NCBI GenBank assembly: GCA_003640385.1
Contig: RCAB01000003.1
Span: forward strand, 1-64,000
DNA from: Setaria digitata
Taxonomy: Eukaryota > Nematoda > Chromadorea > Rhabditida > Setariidae
DNA: 64,000 bases
Reading direction: 5' to 3'
Position 1 is the stretch's first letter, and every line of letters begins with the position of its first letter. Positions 12,063-24,491 of this stretch are shown in pieces. The translations under genes and the position numbers were made by a program. The notes beneath the pieces are model-generated. The model saw nothing but the letters and a program-made list of their open reading frames with translations, was not told the origin of the DNA and did no database searches.

Positions 12063-13156
12063 GATAATCGTTTTCCAAATTCTTTCCAGCGAGATTTACG
12101 AATAACAAAAAGCAAGAGATTTTACTGATAAGAATGAATCATTTAGTTGAACCAATAATAAATCAATCTCTCATCCGTAATTTAGAGAACAAAATTATTC
12201 TTCCTTTTTCACCCAATACCAATGTGTGGCAGCAGGAAAATAGTAACAGATATCGAGTATTATTAAAATTGTTGCTTCTTCGAAATAAATACTACTGATT
12301 ATTCACTTCCATCACTGAAGATGTATCATGTAATTACGGGTAACTTGTGACGAAGAACTTCAAGGTGGCACTAATACGTTTCACAATTGAATTAAGCATT
12401 AAAAGAAATACCTGCTAAATTTTAGCAATTACCATAGTAGTTGCAGATTATTCTACGATTGGGGAGAAACACTGCCTAGTTCAAGCAGCATAGACTGTGA
12501 ATGGTAATGCATTTCTAACTTGGAGTACATCGTTCCAAGTTTATTATTCAGTGATAGCTGGTTGCAAGTAACATCTTTTTTTCAGTTTCTATTTGCAGTT
12601 CTTAATCCATTAAAGTGAAAAAAAAAGCAATTAGCATATGAACAAAAATCAGCTGAGGTGAAAATTTTAGTGTATAGAAACGGTAGGTGAGTCAATTAAT
12701 AAGGAAATTGTTTTTCACACAGATGAAATGAAATAAAACAAATGTAATTAGAAATGTTTATTTTTAGTGACATGGCATCTAAACATTTTTCAAAGTTTTT
12801 TAATAAATGATTCATTTTAATACAAATTATGCAAAGTGATCGGGGCAGTTAAATAACGTTCAGCACTTTATAATTATTTGAATCATTAAATTTGATTAAA
12901 TATCAACCAGTGATAACTTAATGAATAAGTAAAAAATTCAAAATTCATCGGCCCAAAATCATTCTCATTTTCACCCCAACAGACACTTCTATTTGAGTTA
13001 TGGGATAAAACTGTCGCCATTTATCCAGTAGATATTTTTAGTTTGTGTGTTATGCTACTACTAAAGTTAAAATTACTTTGTTTATATATGTGTAAGCAAA
13101 ACAATGAAATGAAGTATATTTATATATACTTCATTTCATTCGGAAATATACTCTTA
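12063..13156. other. Upstream region of the CNNM gene, no gene seen
   Basis: The interval contains the putative CNNM promoter region and AT-rich sequence, plus the inverted repeat at 13103-13140. I see no exon with splice support. Confidence 0.5.
13103..13140. repeat. Perfect 17-nt inverted repeat, 4-nt loop
   Basis: The left arm AATGAAATGAAGTATAT (13103-13119) is exactly complementary to 13124-13140. It sits about 20 bp beyond the stop codon of the small minus-strand gene ending at 13157, where it would fold in that gene's 3' untranslated region. Confidence 0.9.
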
Positions 13157-13445
13157 TCAACATTGCGAAACAGAAAAGTCTGGAATTTAAAAAATTAAAA
13201 TGCACTGTAATTTTTTCAAGAAACTTCAAAATTTTGTGAAATTAGAAAAGACCATAAATATTTGTAACGAAGGAAAAAGCGAATGTACCGCCCCACCTAC
13301 CATCAGTTCCTTCGGCTCCGATGTTGTCATTAAGAGGTATGTCGGTGGTATGCAACAGGTAGGTGTCGCTTTCCTCCTTATCGGCAAGAAGAAGACGTAG
13401 CACATCGACATAAGTTGGAAACTGGTCAACGATTTTATTTTGCAT
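13157..13445 (-). CDS. Small acidic protein or C-terminal exons of an unrecognised gene
   Basis: A well-formed exon at 13445-13301 is bounded by a TTTTTTAG acceptor and a GTAGGT donor. It joins in phase 1 to a terminal exon at 13179-13157 (acceptor AAATTCCAG, TGA stop). The encoded 55 residues begin MQNKIVDQFPTYVDVLRLLL, are acidic in the middle (LADKEESDTY) and end DFSVSQC. The ATG directly follows the acceptor. It could therefore be the start of a trans-spliced mini-gene or an internal Met of a longer gene whose upstream exons I cannot find. No family recognised. Confidence 0.45.
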
Positions 13446-16400
13446 CTAAAAAAGAACCTGTTTTAGGGTACGACAATAAAATGAATGTTACGAGGGAATA
13501 ATATCGAGCTTTTCTACCAAAAATGACATTTTTTGTCTTTCAAAATTCTGTGGAAATTTCGGTTCTACGAATTCAGAAAATGGAAAATCCGATTTCAAAA
13601 GGAAATATTAAATAGTTAAAGTCTTTCAAATGCATTTTTTTTTAATATAAATGAAAATTCGACAACCAAAGAGCTTTATTTTTAAATGAACTGTTTAATA
13701 TCATTACGAAAGCAATATACAAAAGAATTTTTGTGCGCTTTAATCAGTCATATCTGAAGGAGTTTACTTATCGAAGAGACCATTCCATCTGATAATATAA
13801 TAAAACGAAGTTAAAACTGATTGTTTACATTATTAATATATTTTTATCAAATAAAAATCAAATCAAATGTTAACAGAAATTTTAGTCATTTGATAGTCAT
13901 TAAACAATTCATTGCGACAAGGAGAGCAGCATAATTTAATTCAAACATTTTTTTTCATTTCAGATTTTTCTTCCAAAAGTTTCAATAGATTTCTTTAATT
14001 TTTACAGATCCTCCATTACCTGATTAGATGAAGACAAAAGGGAGGAGAGTTCCTTTGTTACTTTACGAGTCTTTAGTTATTATTAAGCATTATTGTTCAA
14101 CCAGTCGCACAAAATACACATGCTTCTGTGAATTGAAGGTTTGAACTTACAGTTATCGGGAACATCTGCTCTTTCGTACTCACTTATTCGGAAATTGCTG
14201 AAGAATAGAAAATAAACTTGTTCAGTTACTAGTAATCCAGTTAATAGCATTCGATAGCGAATACAAAGCTATGTAGTTGGCAGAATTCGCCTATACACAG
14301 AATTTCATTTCGGCAAGCCCAAAATTTGATTTTCTCGATCAACCATGCTCTCAAACAATTTCATTCGAAAATTCTATTTTTCATTTTTTTTTCAAATTTA
14401 AACTAAGGGAAAAAAGTTAAGAGTCATATGGGAAAACATATTATCATTCTTCTAAATTGTACTAGATTATCCAAACAGTAGTGATTACTGTTTGAATGGC
14501 GAGATCTAACTAATTTAAAAAATGACAATCTGCAAGATATCAACGCTCAGGAAATGAGAAACTACAGTTTGATTTCATATTGATTTTTAAATGTTTCGTT
14601 CGAGATATTTAATTCTTGAGGAATTCAAAAGATATGGCGTAAAATGAAGGAATGAACTGAAACTTGACTGTCTACTTTCGAAGGGTCTTTCCTGAATACT
14701 TTGAATCCTTATAATTGAATACTTCTTTTTTTCACATTCCAAATTTTATGTCAATATTTCGACAAATTTCCCGTTGCATTTCTTTGAGCAGCAAAATGAA
14801 ATATTGAAAGCATTAGTTTGCCGTAATAAAACGAAATTAACTAGCAAAATGTCAGAATTCCAAAAGTTGTTCGACGCGAATCCGCCTCTCATAAGTTGTC
14901 ATAAGCAGCCTCTCCTAAAATAGTGTTCAGCAGCTGTAGACCTTATTTCTCAAGTTAAAAAGTTCTCAAAGGTTAAATGTGCATAATCGTGATTTTAAAG
15001 GGAAGAAAGCTTTTTTTTCCTTTAAGAAGTAGTAGGAAATTCAGACAGTTCAAGAAATGACACTTGTTGGTTTCTTGTGTTTAACAGAATATCATTCTAA
15101 ATGCAACGCTCCAAAATAAAACCATTCTACAAAGAAAGTAGAAAAAATTCTGATTTTCAAACTTTTGAAATATGGAATTCAGATTGATAAAGAATAAAGT
15201 AAGATCTTAAATTCTTGAAATTCACTTGTTATTGAGGTATTTAGACAGTGGCAGAAAGACTTCAAGCAGTGAGCAGTACAAAAGGTTTGTTTTCTCTGCT
15301 AACTGCCTTTTGTTGTTTCATGAGAAAATGGCAATAACATAATATTAGATACAAATGAGATGAAGAAAAAGAAAGAATGTTCCTTTCAACACTTCTTTTT
15401 AATAGTGTATGCTGTCGACTCAAGATGTAAGATAAAGAAGGGGTAGGAGTGAAATCCGATTCAGTGGTATCTTGCTTATTAGATTCTGAAAGCAAGAAAT
15501 TTCAAGGTATGCTCAAGTAATTCGTAAGCATGCCATTGACAAGATAGACAGGCATGCCGTAGACAAGATTTTTGGAATCCTGATGCAAAAACAAGAGACC
15601 ACTCACTGTTTTGGACGGAGTTGATTTTAATGAACTACTTGAATTTTAAAATTTCTAGTAACCTTTCACACATCACTTTTTCTACTACAAGTGATCTGAG
15701 CATCATCTTGCTGATTTAATAACTGTTCCAACATTTTCATTTTCGCGCAATGTACAGCATAATGTAGTTTCATGATGAAAGATTTTTATACATTTTTCGT
15801 GTTTTCAACAAAACTTGTAAATCTGCTATTAACAGAATGACCAAATTATTACATGAATTATTTTTTAAACTGAACACAATCAAATCAAATTAGCAAATGT
15901 CTTGAGGAAGAACTCTTAAATCAAACGAAAAAGTAAAAAAACAAAATGAGTCATGATAAAAGCCATACCAAAAAGATAAATTTGCTAGTAAGCTATTTTG
16001 ATAGCAGTTTAACTGAAAGTTCATTTAAAATCTAAACTGTTGTAAATAAATGATGATTCCAGCAATACATAGAGGACGGTATTTGAAGGAAAGCAAATTA
16101 ACAGTGAGTGATTCAGATTCTTAATCCATGAAGCTATTTTGAGATAAAGGAATAGGGAAAAAATGATATTATAGCTTCAAAGAGAAAGTCGGATAAGCTT
16201 CGACAAAAATGTTATTCAATAGCTTTATATAGAAACGAGAGGAATGTTTCTTCATCAACGATCCCAGAATTGAGGATTTTGAAGTGGAATGAATTACTGA
16301 CATTTCAGTCTGAGGCCAATTTATCTTCTAAAAAATTTTTGATTTTTCTTCAAACGTCGAATAAAACACGAATATATTCAATCAAAGAATATGAAAATAT

Positions 16401-16590
16401 AGAATGACGACAAATTATCGAAACATTTACTCATAGCAGTCCAGGTTTGGAAAAATAATCGTCCAATAAAAAAAAAAAGAAATGCCAGGTAAAAATCAAA
16501 AATCTCAGCGAACACTTTTCATTACCGAATGTAATAGACAAATTTACTTAGGAGTGTGAAGCAGCAAGCAGAAATTCAAGGCTGTACTTC
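13446..16590. other. Gene-poor stretch; one exon-like frame
   Basis: Mostly featureless AT-rich DNA. A minus-strand frame at about 15493-15350 follows a good acceptor (CTTGCTTTCAG) and encodes a polar stretch with DTTESDFTPTPSLSYILS. It has no partner exon with a compatible phase that I can identify. It may be an isolated real exon of a long gene or chance. Confidence 0.35.
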
Positions 16591-16884
16591 TTGAGTCGTA
16601 TCACCCGGGAAATGTGATTTTCGATCAAATTTTCAATTAGAGGGAATAAATGTAACATTTCATAACAACACAGGTAACAAAGTAAAGATAATCAGTGAAA
16701 ATGATCGCAGCTCCACATTCTGCTCGATTGATAATTTTGTGATAAGGCATGCTTGCGTGGAGAGTATCGCCGTCTTGATTGCAATAGCTTATGATGCAGC
16801 ATCGAAGCAAAACGCTTCTGCAATGCTGCTTCAGCGTATGGCGACTTACCTGGAAAGAGTAGAAAGTGAGAGGAAGAACATTTA
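16591..16884. other. Coding-like, GC-richer island open on both strands
   Basis: The plus strand is open for 97 codons with no ATG at the start, ending in TAA at 16882-16884 and including a hydrophobic run ESIAVLIAIAYDAASK. The minus strand is also open from about 16845 to 16704 and encodes a basic stretch with EAALQKRFASML and LLQSRRRYS. On the minus strand CCAG at 16853-16850 is followed by GTAAGT, a perfect donor, which would fit a short first exon at 16881-16850 (MFFLSLSTLS). Composition clearly differs from the surroundings, so something is probably transcribed here, but I cannot choose the strand. Confidence 0.35.
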
Positions 16885-18048
16885 AAATTAAAAAAAAAAA
16901 TCTAATTCACTTATATTCTATCAAATTATGGAATAATGTGTCAAATCAAGGAGCAGCAAAAATTATCCATCTTCGAAAGAAAGGCAATCGTCGTAAAATT
17001 TATCTTCTAAATAATTGGAAGAGTACGGTAATAAGAATAACGATCAAGATGACTGAGGAAAGTTCGAAACTTTTTCGAATAAGCAAAATTCGAAAACTTT
17101 ATCAACAGAACATAGGAAAAATAAACGAAAGATATGCTGTCAGTTTCACAAAGCAGAAAGAACTATTTGAAAACATTTAAAGAACATTAAACTGTTTTAT
17201 CTACTTCAGAGTATGGTATAAATGATTCAAAATCCCTCTGTTAACCTTATTTATTTATGCTTTTTATTCTACCTGATTTATTTGCAAAAAAAAAGTTGTA
17301 AGTCACTAATTTTGATATTTTTTTCGAATATTAAAGAGTTTCGAAATATTTATGAATGAATCAAATAACGTCAACAGATTTAGTCAAACATGGCCACTAA
17401 GCTAACCCCAGACACAACAATGATGCCCAGTAATGCTTTCAGAGTCATTTAATCATTAATTTCGAGCTCTTCTGTATTTTATTTCATTAACTGAGCTGAA
17501 CAAAATAATATATGCAGGAAAATTAAACTAAAAAAGTGGTTCTCATAAATTATTTTTAAATACTACTCTTAAACAAATAAATGAAGCTATTTGAAGGAGT
17601 AAGGAAGCTTTATGTGAACCATTTATGAAAGATTGGCAAAATTTTTCTTCTCAGAAATTTAGGAGTGGACATCCACATGATTTATCCACGTTTTGGTAAT
17701 AATTTTCAGTGATAGTCAGAAAAATGATTTCTAATAAGATTTCTATGAATGTCATTAAATGACTTAATATCAGCAGTTTCCACTAAAGTCAAAAAAATTG
17801 TGTGGTACGTCAGAGCCTAGAGGAAGATTAGGATTATCTAGCCTACAAAAAAGACATTAGTTTGAAAGCAGCGTTAATTTTTATTAAGTGCTGCAACGGC
17901 AAAGATCCCACTGTGAAAAGCATCATAGGAATATTTTTCAACTAAAAAAAAAAAAATAAATCACAAACATTAGTAGTCAAATAATTAAGAATGTGCAACT
18001 TGCGAAGACTAAAAGTACTACAAATCCACCGATAATAAAAAAATTTAT
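16885..18048. other. Intergenic; nothing supported
   Basis: A Lys/Ile/Asn-rich open frame on the plus strand (16866-17180) has the composition expected of AT-rich random sequence. No splice or domain support is visible. Confidence 0.45.
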
Positions 18049-19672
18049 TTATTGACCTTCAAGATGAAAAACGGCATAAACATCTTGAAGTCTCTGCTTG
18101 ACGACTTGTAAAATATTCTGCACCCGATGGACTCGATGTAAGAGTCGTCTGAGACGACGTGACTGTTCATTCTTTAGATCTTTTTCCAAAGTCTGCAATG
18201 ATCAAAATACATCTTCTATATTTATTATAAACGGAGAAGTTGAGGCAATTTGGTTCTAGATGGATAGCAGGTTCAAATGAAGAATAATTTGTTAAAAGTA
18301 GGTATAATCGAGATAAAAGGAAGGAGATTCGGTAATTTACAACTGAGAGTGAACATTCTTTCATTTCGTTAAGGATTTGCTGCTGTTTAACTTAAGCAAA
18401 ACTCTAAGCAACACGGAAAGGCAGGTGTTTTCAGCTACTCCAATGCTTTAAGACTTTTTTTATTTTCTGATTACATCTTTCTTTTGGTGTAAATGACATT
18501 TTTCAGTATTAGGATGAATTCGCAAATAATTGAAAAATAAGCTTTGTTTCTCCTCCATTGATTTTTCTTTTTTCCTTTTTTTTTGGAAGAAACTTGAGCT
18601 TACGTTGGGAAAAGTAAAATTCACTATAATATATTTATTAACCTGCAAGCGATATCGAAGAGCTGGTAAACGAAGCCAATGTCGTAATGCTGTCCACTTA
18701 TTGAAATCCTGCTGCATTCGATATTTTTCCCAACGTAAGCTCAAGGCAGCTAGTTTTTTCCGAAACTGGTCTACTGATACCAGATGCAGACTCTCATTTA
18801 GAAACTGTAAGTTGACCAAACAAAAAGCACATAATTATTCAATCACTTTAAATAAAACCTAAAAGGTTAAACGAGTTGAAATAACACAGTAAAATTGACT
18901 TTACAATTCAAACGGTCTGAAAATCCTCTCCTACCTTAATGTTTCTTTTGCTCTTTTCCTGCTTAGTACTAACTTTAATAAATATATACAGACAACTTAA
19001 AGTTAATAAAAAAGTGTTTAAGACCAAGAATTTAAAGGGACTTTGTCAGTGTCTCGTTTCAAAGTGAAACCATCGATTGCTGTATTCTGCCATGATTCCG
19101 GTTGCATCATTTTCAAAGTATCCTCAACTTCCCGCACCACCGTTGCTTCGCACTGAATCATTTTTGATTTTGTAAAACTGTAAAAGTTTTCCGGGGAAAA
19201 ATTGTTTCTTGTTTAGCTTGTTCTACATTACTGAATCAGTCGCTTTTGTCTACACGTAATTATCACCTTGTCTTCATCCTCAGCATTGTTATTCGCTACT
19301 CTTCTATTACTACTTTGCAACTTCCATTCTGCAGCACAAATATAACAGGGCTGCAATTTCAAAAGAATAAATGCCAATTATTAGAGTCTATCCATGTTGT
19401 TTAAAGTAAATGAAACAAAGCAACTTTAACAAAAGTGCAGTGCCACAGAAGCGGTCCGTGTGTAATGTGCGTTCCTCTCTCGGACATCGGATAAGTAGGT
19501 GCTTTAACATTTTCTGAAATAAGTTTATAAATTATTTCTCAGCACCTTCACAACAAATTCATACCTCTTTGCTCATAAGTAATTCATGTTTTTTATTCAG
19601 TAATACAGCAACAGTTTGTAAAATCCACAGAGTTACAGATAGCAACAAATATCGCCATGCAGCTGATTTCAT
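18049..19672 (-). CDS. Unrecognised gene: hydrophobic N-terminus, Cys segment, basic helical C-terminus
   Basis: Exons with good boundaries are 19672-19565 (MKSAAWRYLLLSVTLWILQ, a signal peptide or anchor), 19513-19431, 19350-19267 (PCYICAAEWKLQ then an acidic end), about 19177-19060 (EATVVREVEDTLKMMQPESW), 18804-18643 (FRKKLAALSLRWEKYRMQQ) and 18192-18049. The last encodes a basic, heptad-like helix ending HLEGQ with TAA overlapping an AATAAA signal. The last two exons join cleanly in phase 0. The junction of exon 1 to exon 2 is unresolved: the frame that continues into exon 3 needs a phase exon 1 does not supply, so exon 1 may be misassigned or a small exon is missing. No known family recognised. 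The last exons are clearly coding. Confidence 0.55.
18593..18745. repeat. 21-nt perfect inverted repeat linking exon and intron
   Basis: CTTGAGCTTACGTTGGGAAA plus one A (18593-18613) is the exact reverse complement of 18725-18745. The right arm is coding (ALSLRWEK in the exon 18804-18643). The left arm lies in the following intron. The 111-nt loop contains the 5' splice site at 18643/18642. Confidence 0.9.
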
Positions 19673-20812
19673 CTATAAATAAAAATTTTGCAAGATATTT
19701 GTTCATTCATTTTGAATTTGCAAAAAATTTGGTAGTTAAATAAAAATTCGGAAATGTCTGTTGTTCATGAAGATTGAAAAAATGAAGAAACCTCACAGAT
19801 TTCTGTTTTAAGAGAAAAATATTGAAACAACGAGAAACGTCGCAACAAGATCTAGTGTTTCAAAGAATTTCAGAGGATTATTCATTATTTTCAAAGAATA
19901 CTTTAAAATTTTGAAAAATATTTTTCCAGTAAATTTGAAATTCTGCAATTGAAAAAAGAAAAAGCCTTTATTAACAGTGACTGCCATGTTAAAAGGTATT
20001 GCCATTCAAAGAAAGATATGTAAAAGCATTTAAGAATGGATCTTTTTAAATTGGATCTGTGCCATTACTATGAAAAACATCCAGAAATTAACTGGATTAT
20101 TTCTATTAATTAGATCTTGATTCAGTTTTCTAGAAATAGTTTCAGTTACTCAACTAAATCATAGATTACGATCTAGTTCTGAAATTTGCAAATAGAATAC
20201 CCTTCCGACATATGGACTTCTGCATGCAACTTCTTCCACTTATTTTCCACATTGTCCTTATAAAAATAAAAACGGTAAACGTCGGATTATAACATGCATA
20301 CTGCATATCGATAAAATATACGTACAATGTAATTTGAAAGACTAGAGCCTACATTCTACCTGTTGAACTATTTAATCGAATTCAGCTCTCGATTCTCAAT
20401 TGCTTAACACTTCTCATTCATTCATTATCACTCCCACGCATCCACACTCAATTCCGTATGTTGCTTCTACATTTCGTAATATAGTGCTTTATAGAAACGT
20501 CAAAGACTAATATCATCGTGTTACAACCAACACACTTCTTAAAAAATGAGTAATAGCGCCCGAACGTCAAGATAAGATCCCTACTTCAAGATTTTAAGAT
20601 TTAAGATTTGGATTAAGATCCCTACTGCATAACTTTAACAACTGCATTTCAATTCCTGGCATTTCCGATTTTTTATTTTCACACCTGTGCGAGATGACTG
20701 ACCGTAGAATGCATCGTTATAAAACTTATCATAGGAAATTTTCCAATGGCGTATGGAAAGTCAATAATGGACAGGCAAAAACAAAATATACAATATAGCG
20801 TTGGAATTATAA

Positions 20813-21413
20813 TTAAGAAAAATGCTGCAGCAACAACCACATAGAGAGATGAAGAATTACAAAGTTTAGTGCCCAAGAAGCATTCTCGTCCCTAGACTCC
20901 ACTGGGCAAACTTCAGTGTTAAAAAAAAAGTAGACACACACTCTATGTATACACATCCACACATAGTGCACACCTAAGAACACACACAACTAATAGCCCC
21001 AATATACGGCAAATTGTAGAAGTTATATCGACTCTATAAAATCAATCTTGTACTTCTTAGCAAATCTGTTTGTTCTCACTTCATCTTAAATGACTAATTA
21101 ATTACAACTCTGAAGTGTGAAAGTACCATATTCAAACATGATAAAAGAAATTTTATTAGTTACATTGTTCACAGCTATATAAATTCAACTCAATGTAAAT
21201 TCCTACGCGAAAAATAAAGAAGATTAACTGCAAAAGGAAGCCACAATTATCAAATTTCCGTATCACTTTAAATTGGAAGACACCGAATGGATTGAACATT
21301 GACCATAAACAATCAATCGGTAAGTCCAAAAAATGAATATCTGCTTTGAATAATACATGATACCCCTTAATGCAAATTAAAAAAAGCAAAAATTGCACAA
21401 ACAACGAGTGCAT
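20813..21413 (-). CDS. Possible small secreted, GPI-anchored protein, 2 exons
   Basis: Exon 1 (21413-21164) opens with a signal peptide (MHSLFVQFLLFLICIKGYHV). Donor GTAACT is in phase 1. Exon 2 (20901-20813) follows a TTGCCCAG acceptor and ends in a hydrophobic tail (ALNFVILHLSMWLLLQ) with a short polar segment before it (ESRDENAS), the pattern of a GPI-attachment signal. Total 112 aa. Cysteines include CEQC near the junction. An alternative frame of exon 2 encodes a transmembrane helix (YVVVAAAFFLIIIPTLYCI) with a possible acceptor at 20894, so the C-terminal frame is not certain. No family recognised. Confidence 0.4.
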
Positions 21414-21510
21414 ACTTACTAGACGGATGGAAGATAAAAATATCTGTAAGTGGAAATTAACAGCATAACATCAACATATTAAATTTCTAAATTTCTTGGC
21501 GTGACACTGA

Positions 21511-24491
21511 TCAGTTACGGGCAATTTCAGGCAGAAGCATTTTTATTCTTTCTGGAATGCAATCTACGAACTCCTGAAAACCTGCTATAAAAATATTTCT
21601 GCAGAATATTAGTTTCGAAAGAGTACTTCATTACAAGAATTACATTTAACGAAATTTGAGGGAACAACTGAAATTCGAGGTACTTCCACTTCAATTATGA
21701 AAAGTGAAGAAATTAGTTCAAAAATAAATAATAAATAAGACAAGCCTGATGATCCACCCAATGCGCCGTTGCTAATACACCACCACTATTTGATATTTGT
21801 GCATCTGCACCATAATATAAATCATTTCCTGAGATATCAGTCAGTTTGCCACCTAAACGACTGATCTTCATATCTTCTTTATCTGAGCAATCTAAGGAAC
21901 AAATAAACTTACATATAAACTAGTATATTTTTTCAATGCGAAATAAAATCACTAACCTGATGCAGTAATCACTGCTTCCGGTGCACAAGTGTCCCATTTT
22001 TTACAACCAGGACTAGCAAAAACATAAGCAGCAGCTCCTTCTAAGCATTTCAAAACCTGAAGAAATTCAAAAATAGTACATGTCATTCACACACATGTAA
22101 ACAAGCAAAGATAAACAATTTGTCATTAGAAAGTAGCTTATTACGGATAAAAATGATTTTCCTCCATCATGCAAAGAAAAAAAAAGTAAATAAACCACGA
22201 AAATGAAAGAAAATGAACTGCCTAAATCATGCACCTTAAATCCAGCTCCACCAACAAATTCAGTATCGCTAATCAAATTTTTTTCTTTCAGAATATTCAC
22301 TGTATCACGAATTTGAGGAGAAGAATGACTTCGCGTTGTAACAGCATACCGTTGAAAATTACCTATAACATAAACCCGCATCAATGAAATAAAAGATCCT
22401 CTATGCTGTCAAAAAAAAAAAAAAAAAGAAAAATTCTTAAGATAATGTGTTCGAAACGAATTCAATAATAAAATCCTTGGAAATAATAATACTTTTGACT
22501 ATTTCAATGCCATGAACGCCCACTCCTTTGATTGCCCAAACTGTACGACCCGTAGCATTGGTTCCCCAAAAAGGCTGATGTATAACACCAGCTATTGGAC
22601 GTCCGTGGTAAGATACACCAATTAGTACGGTCACTTCTTGTTGACGAGCTATAAAAATTTATATTTATATGCAACTTTTTTTTCGCTCATTTCCTCTGAT
22701 GACAGAATTATCAGAAAGAAACTGAACCGTAGTGTTCACATTTGTATTCAAAATATATTCAAAAGAGCAATTAAGTGATTAGAATATTGTCAGAAAGAAA
22801 AAAAAAATATAAGCAAACTCTAATGAAGAAACGTAATGAGCAATAATACTCTAATGCTACAGATGGCCTATCCTTATCTTAATTAATTATGATGAAATGA
22901 AGGAATCAATCATGTTTTTTTACAAAAATAAAATTTACATATATTGCCTTCAGCTGCAACTAATTCATAAGTCCCATCCAAAGGATCCACCCAAATCACT
23001 ACCTGAAAAATTGTCACCTTTATAACAAAACTAAAGATGAATTCAGTTTTCTCCACATACACAGCACGGAAAAACACGCATCAGACATCTTGTTAAACAA
23101 AAAAAAACGTACATCATTTGACGTTATCTGACGCACTTCATCACTGCATCTATTATCATAGGTCAGAACATCGGGATCAAAACTATTTACCACTGTTCTT
23201 CCCTCTGGCACACTGCTCTGTAAAATTGGCGGTAGTTCTTATTCATAATTTGGAAATTTACCTTAATGTTTTGGTTCCAATGTTTTACGTTTTAATAATG
23301 TTTGACCACCGACAACTCTGGGATAGCAAAATCTTTTTAAATTTTGTGCCTTAAAATGCACCTAGAGTTTTCCATACTTACGCAATAAGATGACATCACA
23401 AGAACTTCCCCATTAAGAAGTGGAGATCGGATGACAAATATAACATTCTCTCAGCAGGATTTCTTGCAATGTTTTGTATAATTTTCTCGCAGTTTCTTAG
23501 CTGATATGTTAATAAAACAAGGCTTTATAAAATGTCAATAAAGTGAAATTACAATAAAATGCATAACTTCTTTTTTTTTAAAAAAAAAAATTCAGTACCA
23601 ATGAAACGATGTTGAAATAACAGATTAGTAAAAAAAAAACGAAATTTCAATTCCTTACTTCTTCACCGATAATTTTCAAGCTGTCGCCGAAATAATTATG
23701 CAATGATGAAACAATGCAATCCTCTGCAGCGATATCCGCGTCCGTGTATAAATCTCGCAGACTAATCGGCCCTTTATAATACGGCCTACCGGTTCCATCG
23801 AAAGCCCACTCCTGCAAATGACAACTATCTTGCGATACTGATTTCGTTTCAACACTACTGTTGAATCGTTGCTATCCGTTGACGGACATCCATAAGAAGT
23901 GAGGTAATAACGTAGCTTTCCCAATGACACTGTCAAGAAATTTCCGTAAATTTGACTTAATTCATGGTAATTTGGTTAAATAAAAGTAAGCTTACAACTT
24001 CTGCAAGGTGCACTGAAGGGTGAAAGCTTAAGTCTAACTACTAGGAACAGAGCAATTTTCCAGCAATTTCCTACAAGAAACCTGCATTCAGTAATCTTTA
24101 TAAGTTGAACAAAAGGTATGCACAAAAGAGAATTCAAAGATTACGAAAATTCATCAGAATTCAACTGAATAATTCTGCTTTACCAAAAGTCTTGGCATAC
24201 ACCTTCAAAGTATGATAGAAGCTCAAATGTATTAAAACTAAGCCCGATTTTACATTTTATAGAATGAAATTCACCTTTCTCTATTAGCATCAATCACAGT
24301 AGGAGGGACGACGAACAATAAAAGGGTTATTAAAATGTCTATGATGTACAAGATAGAAGTTTGCCAATGAATTAAACCTTGATAATATTGCCAGCGCGCT
24401 GTGCGACACTTGCTGATAACGCAACCAATTGAGTTACAAAACATGAACGTTTGAACATTTCTTGATTTTTCCCCAACTCATTATTTGCCAT
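21511..24491 (-). CDS. BPNT1: 3'(2'),5'-bisphosphate nucleotidase (BPNT1 family), 9 exons, 342 aa
   Basis: The enzyme hydrolyses 3'-phosphoadenosine 5'-phosphate (PAP) to AMP, clearing the by-product of sulfotransferases in the cytosol, and belongs to the Li+-sensitive, Mg2+-dependent phosphatases. Exons: 24491-24378, 23811-23659, 23217-23113, 23002-22939, 22648-22493, 22362-22235, 22056-21957, 21891-21746, 21573-21511. The metal-binding motifs are intact: IIGEE (85-89), WVDPLDGT (129-135 region) and WDTCAPEA (261-268). [20 protein letters not shown] and [15 protein letters not shown] match animal BPNT1 closely. It is slightly longer than the human protein (308 aa) through an insert between IIGEE and DPLDGT. 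The exon 8 donor is either GC (CAG|GCTTGT) or GTGGAT 12 bp upstream. The ATG directly follows TTTCTCAG, a plausible trans-splice acceptor. Confidence 0.93.

Noticed and set aside
16866..17180. 104-codon plus-strand Lys/Ile-rich frame
   Set aside because: Composition equals that expected from AT-rich non-coding DNA; no splice or homology support.
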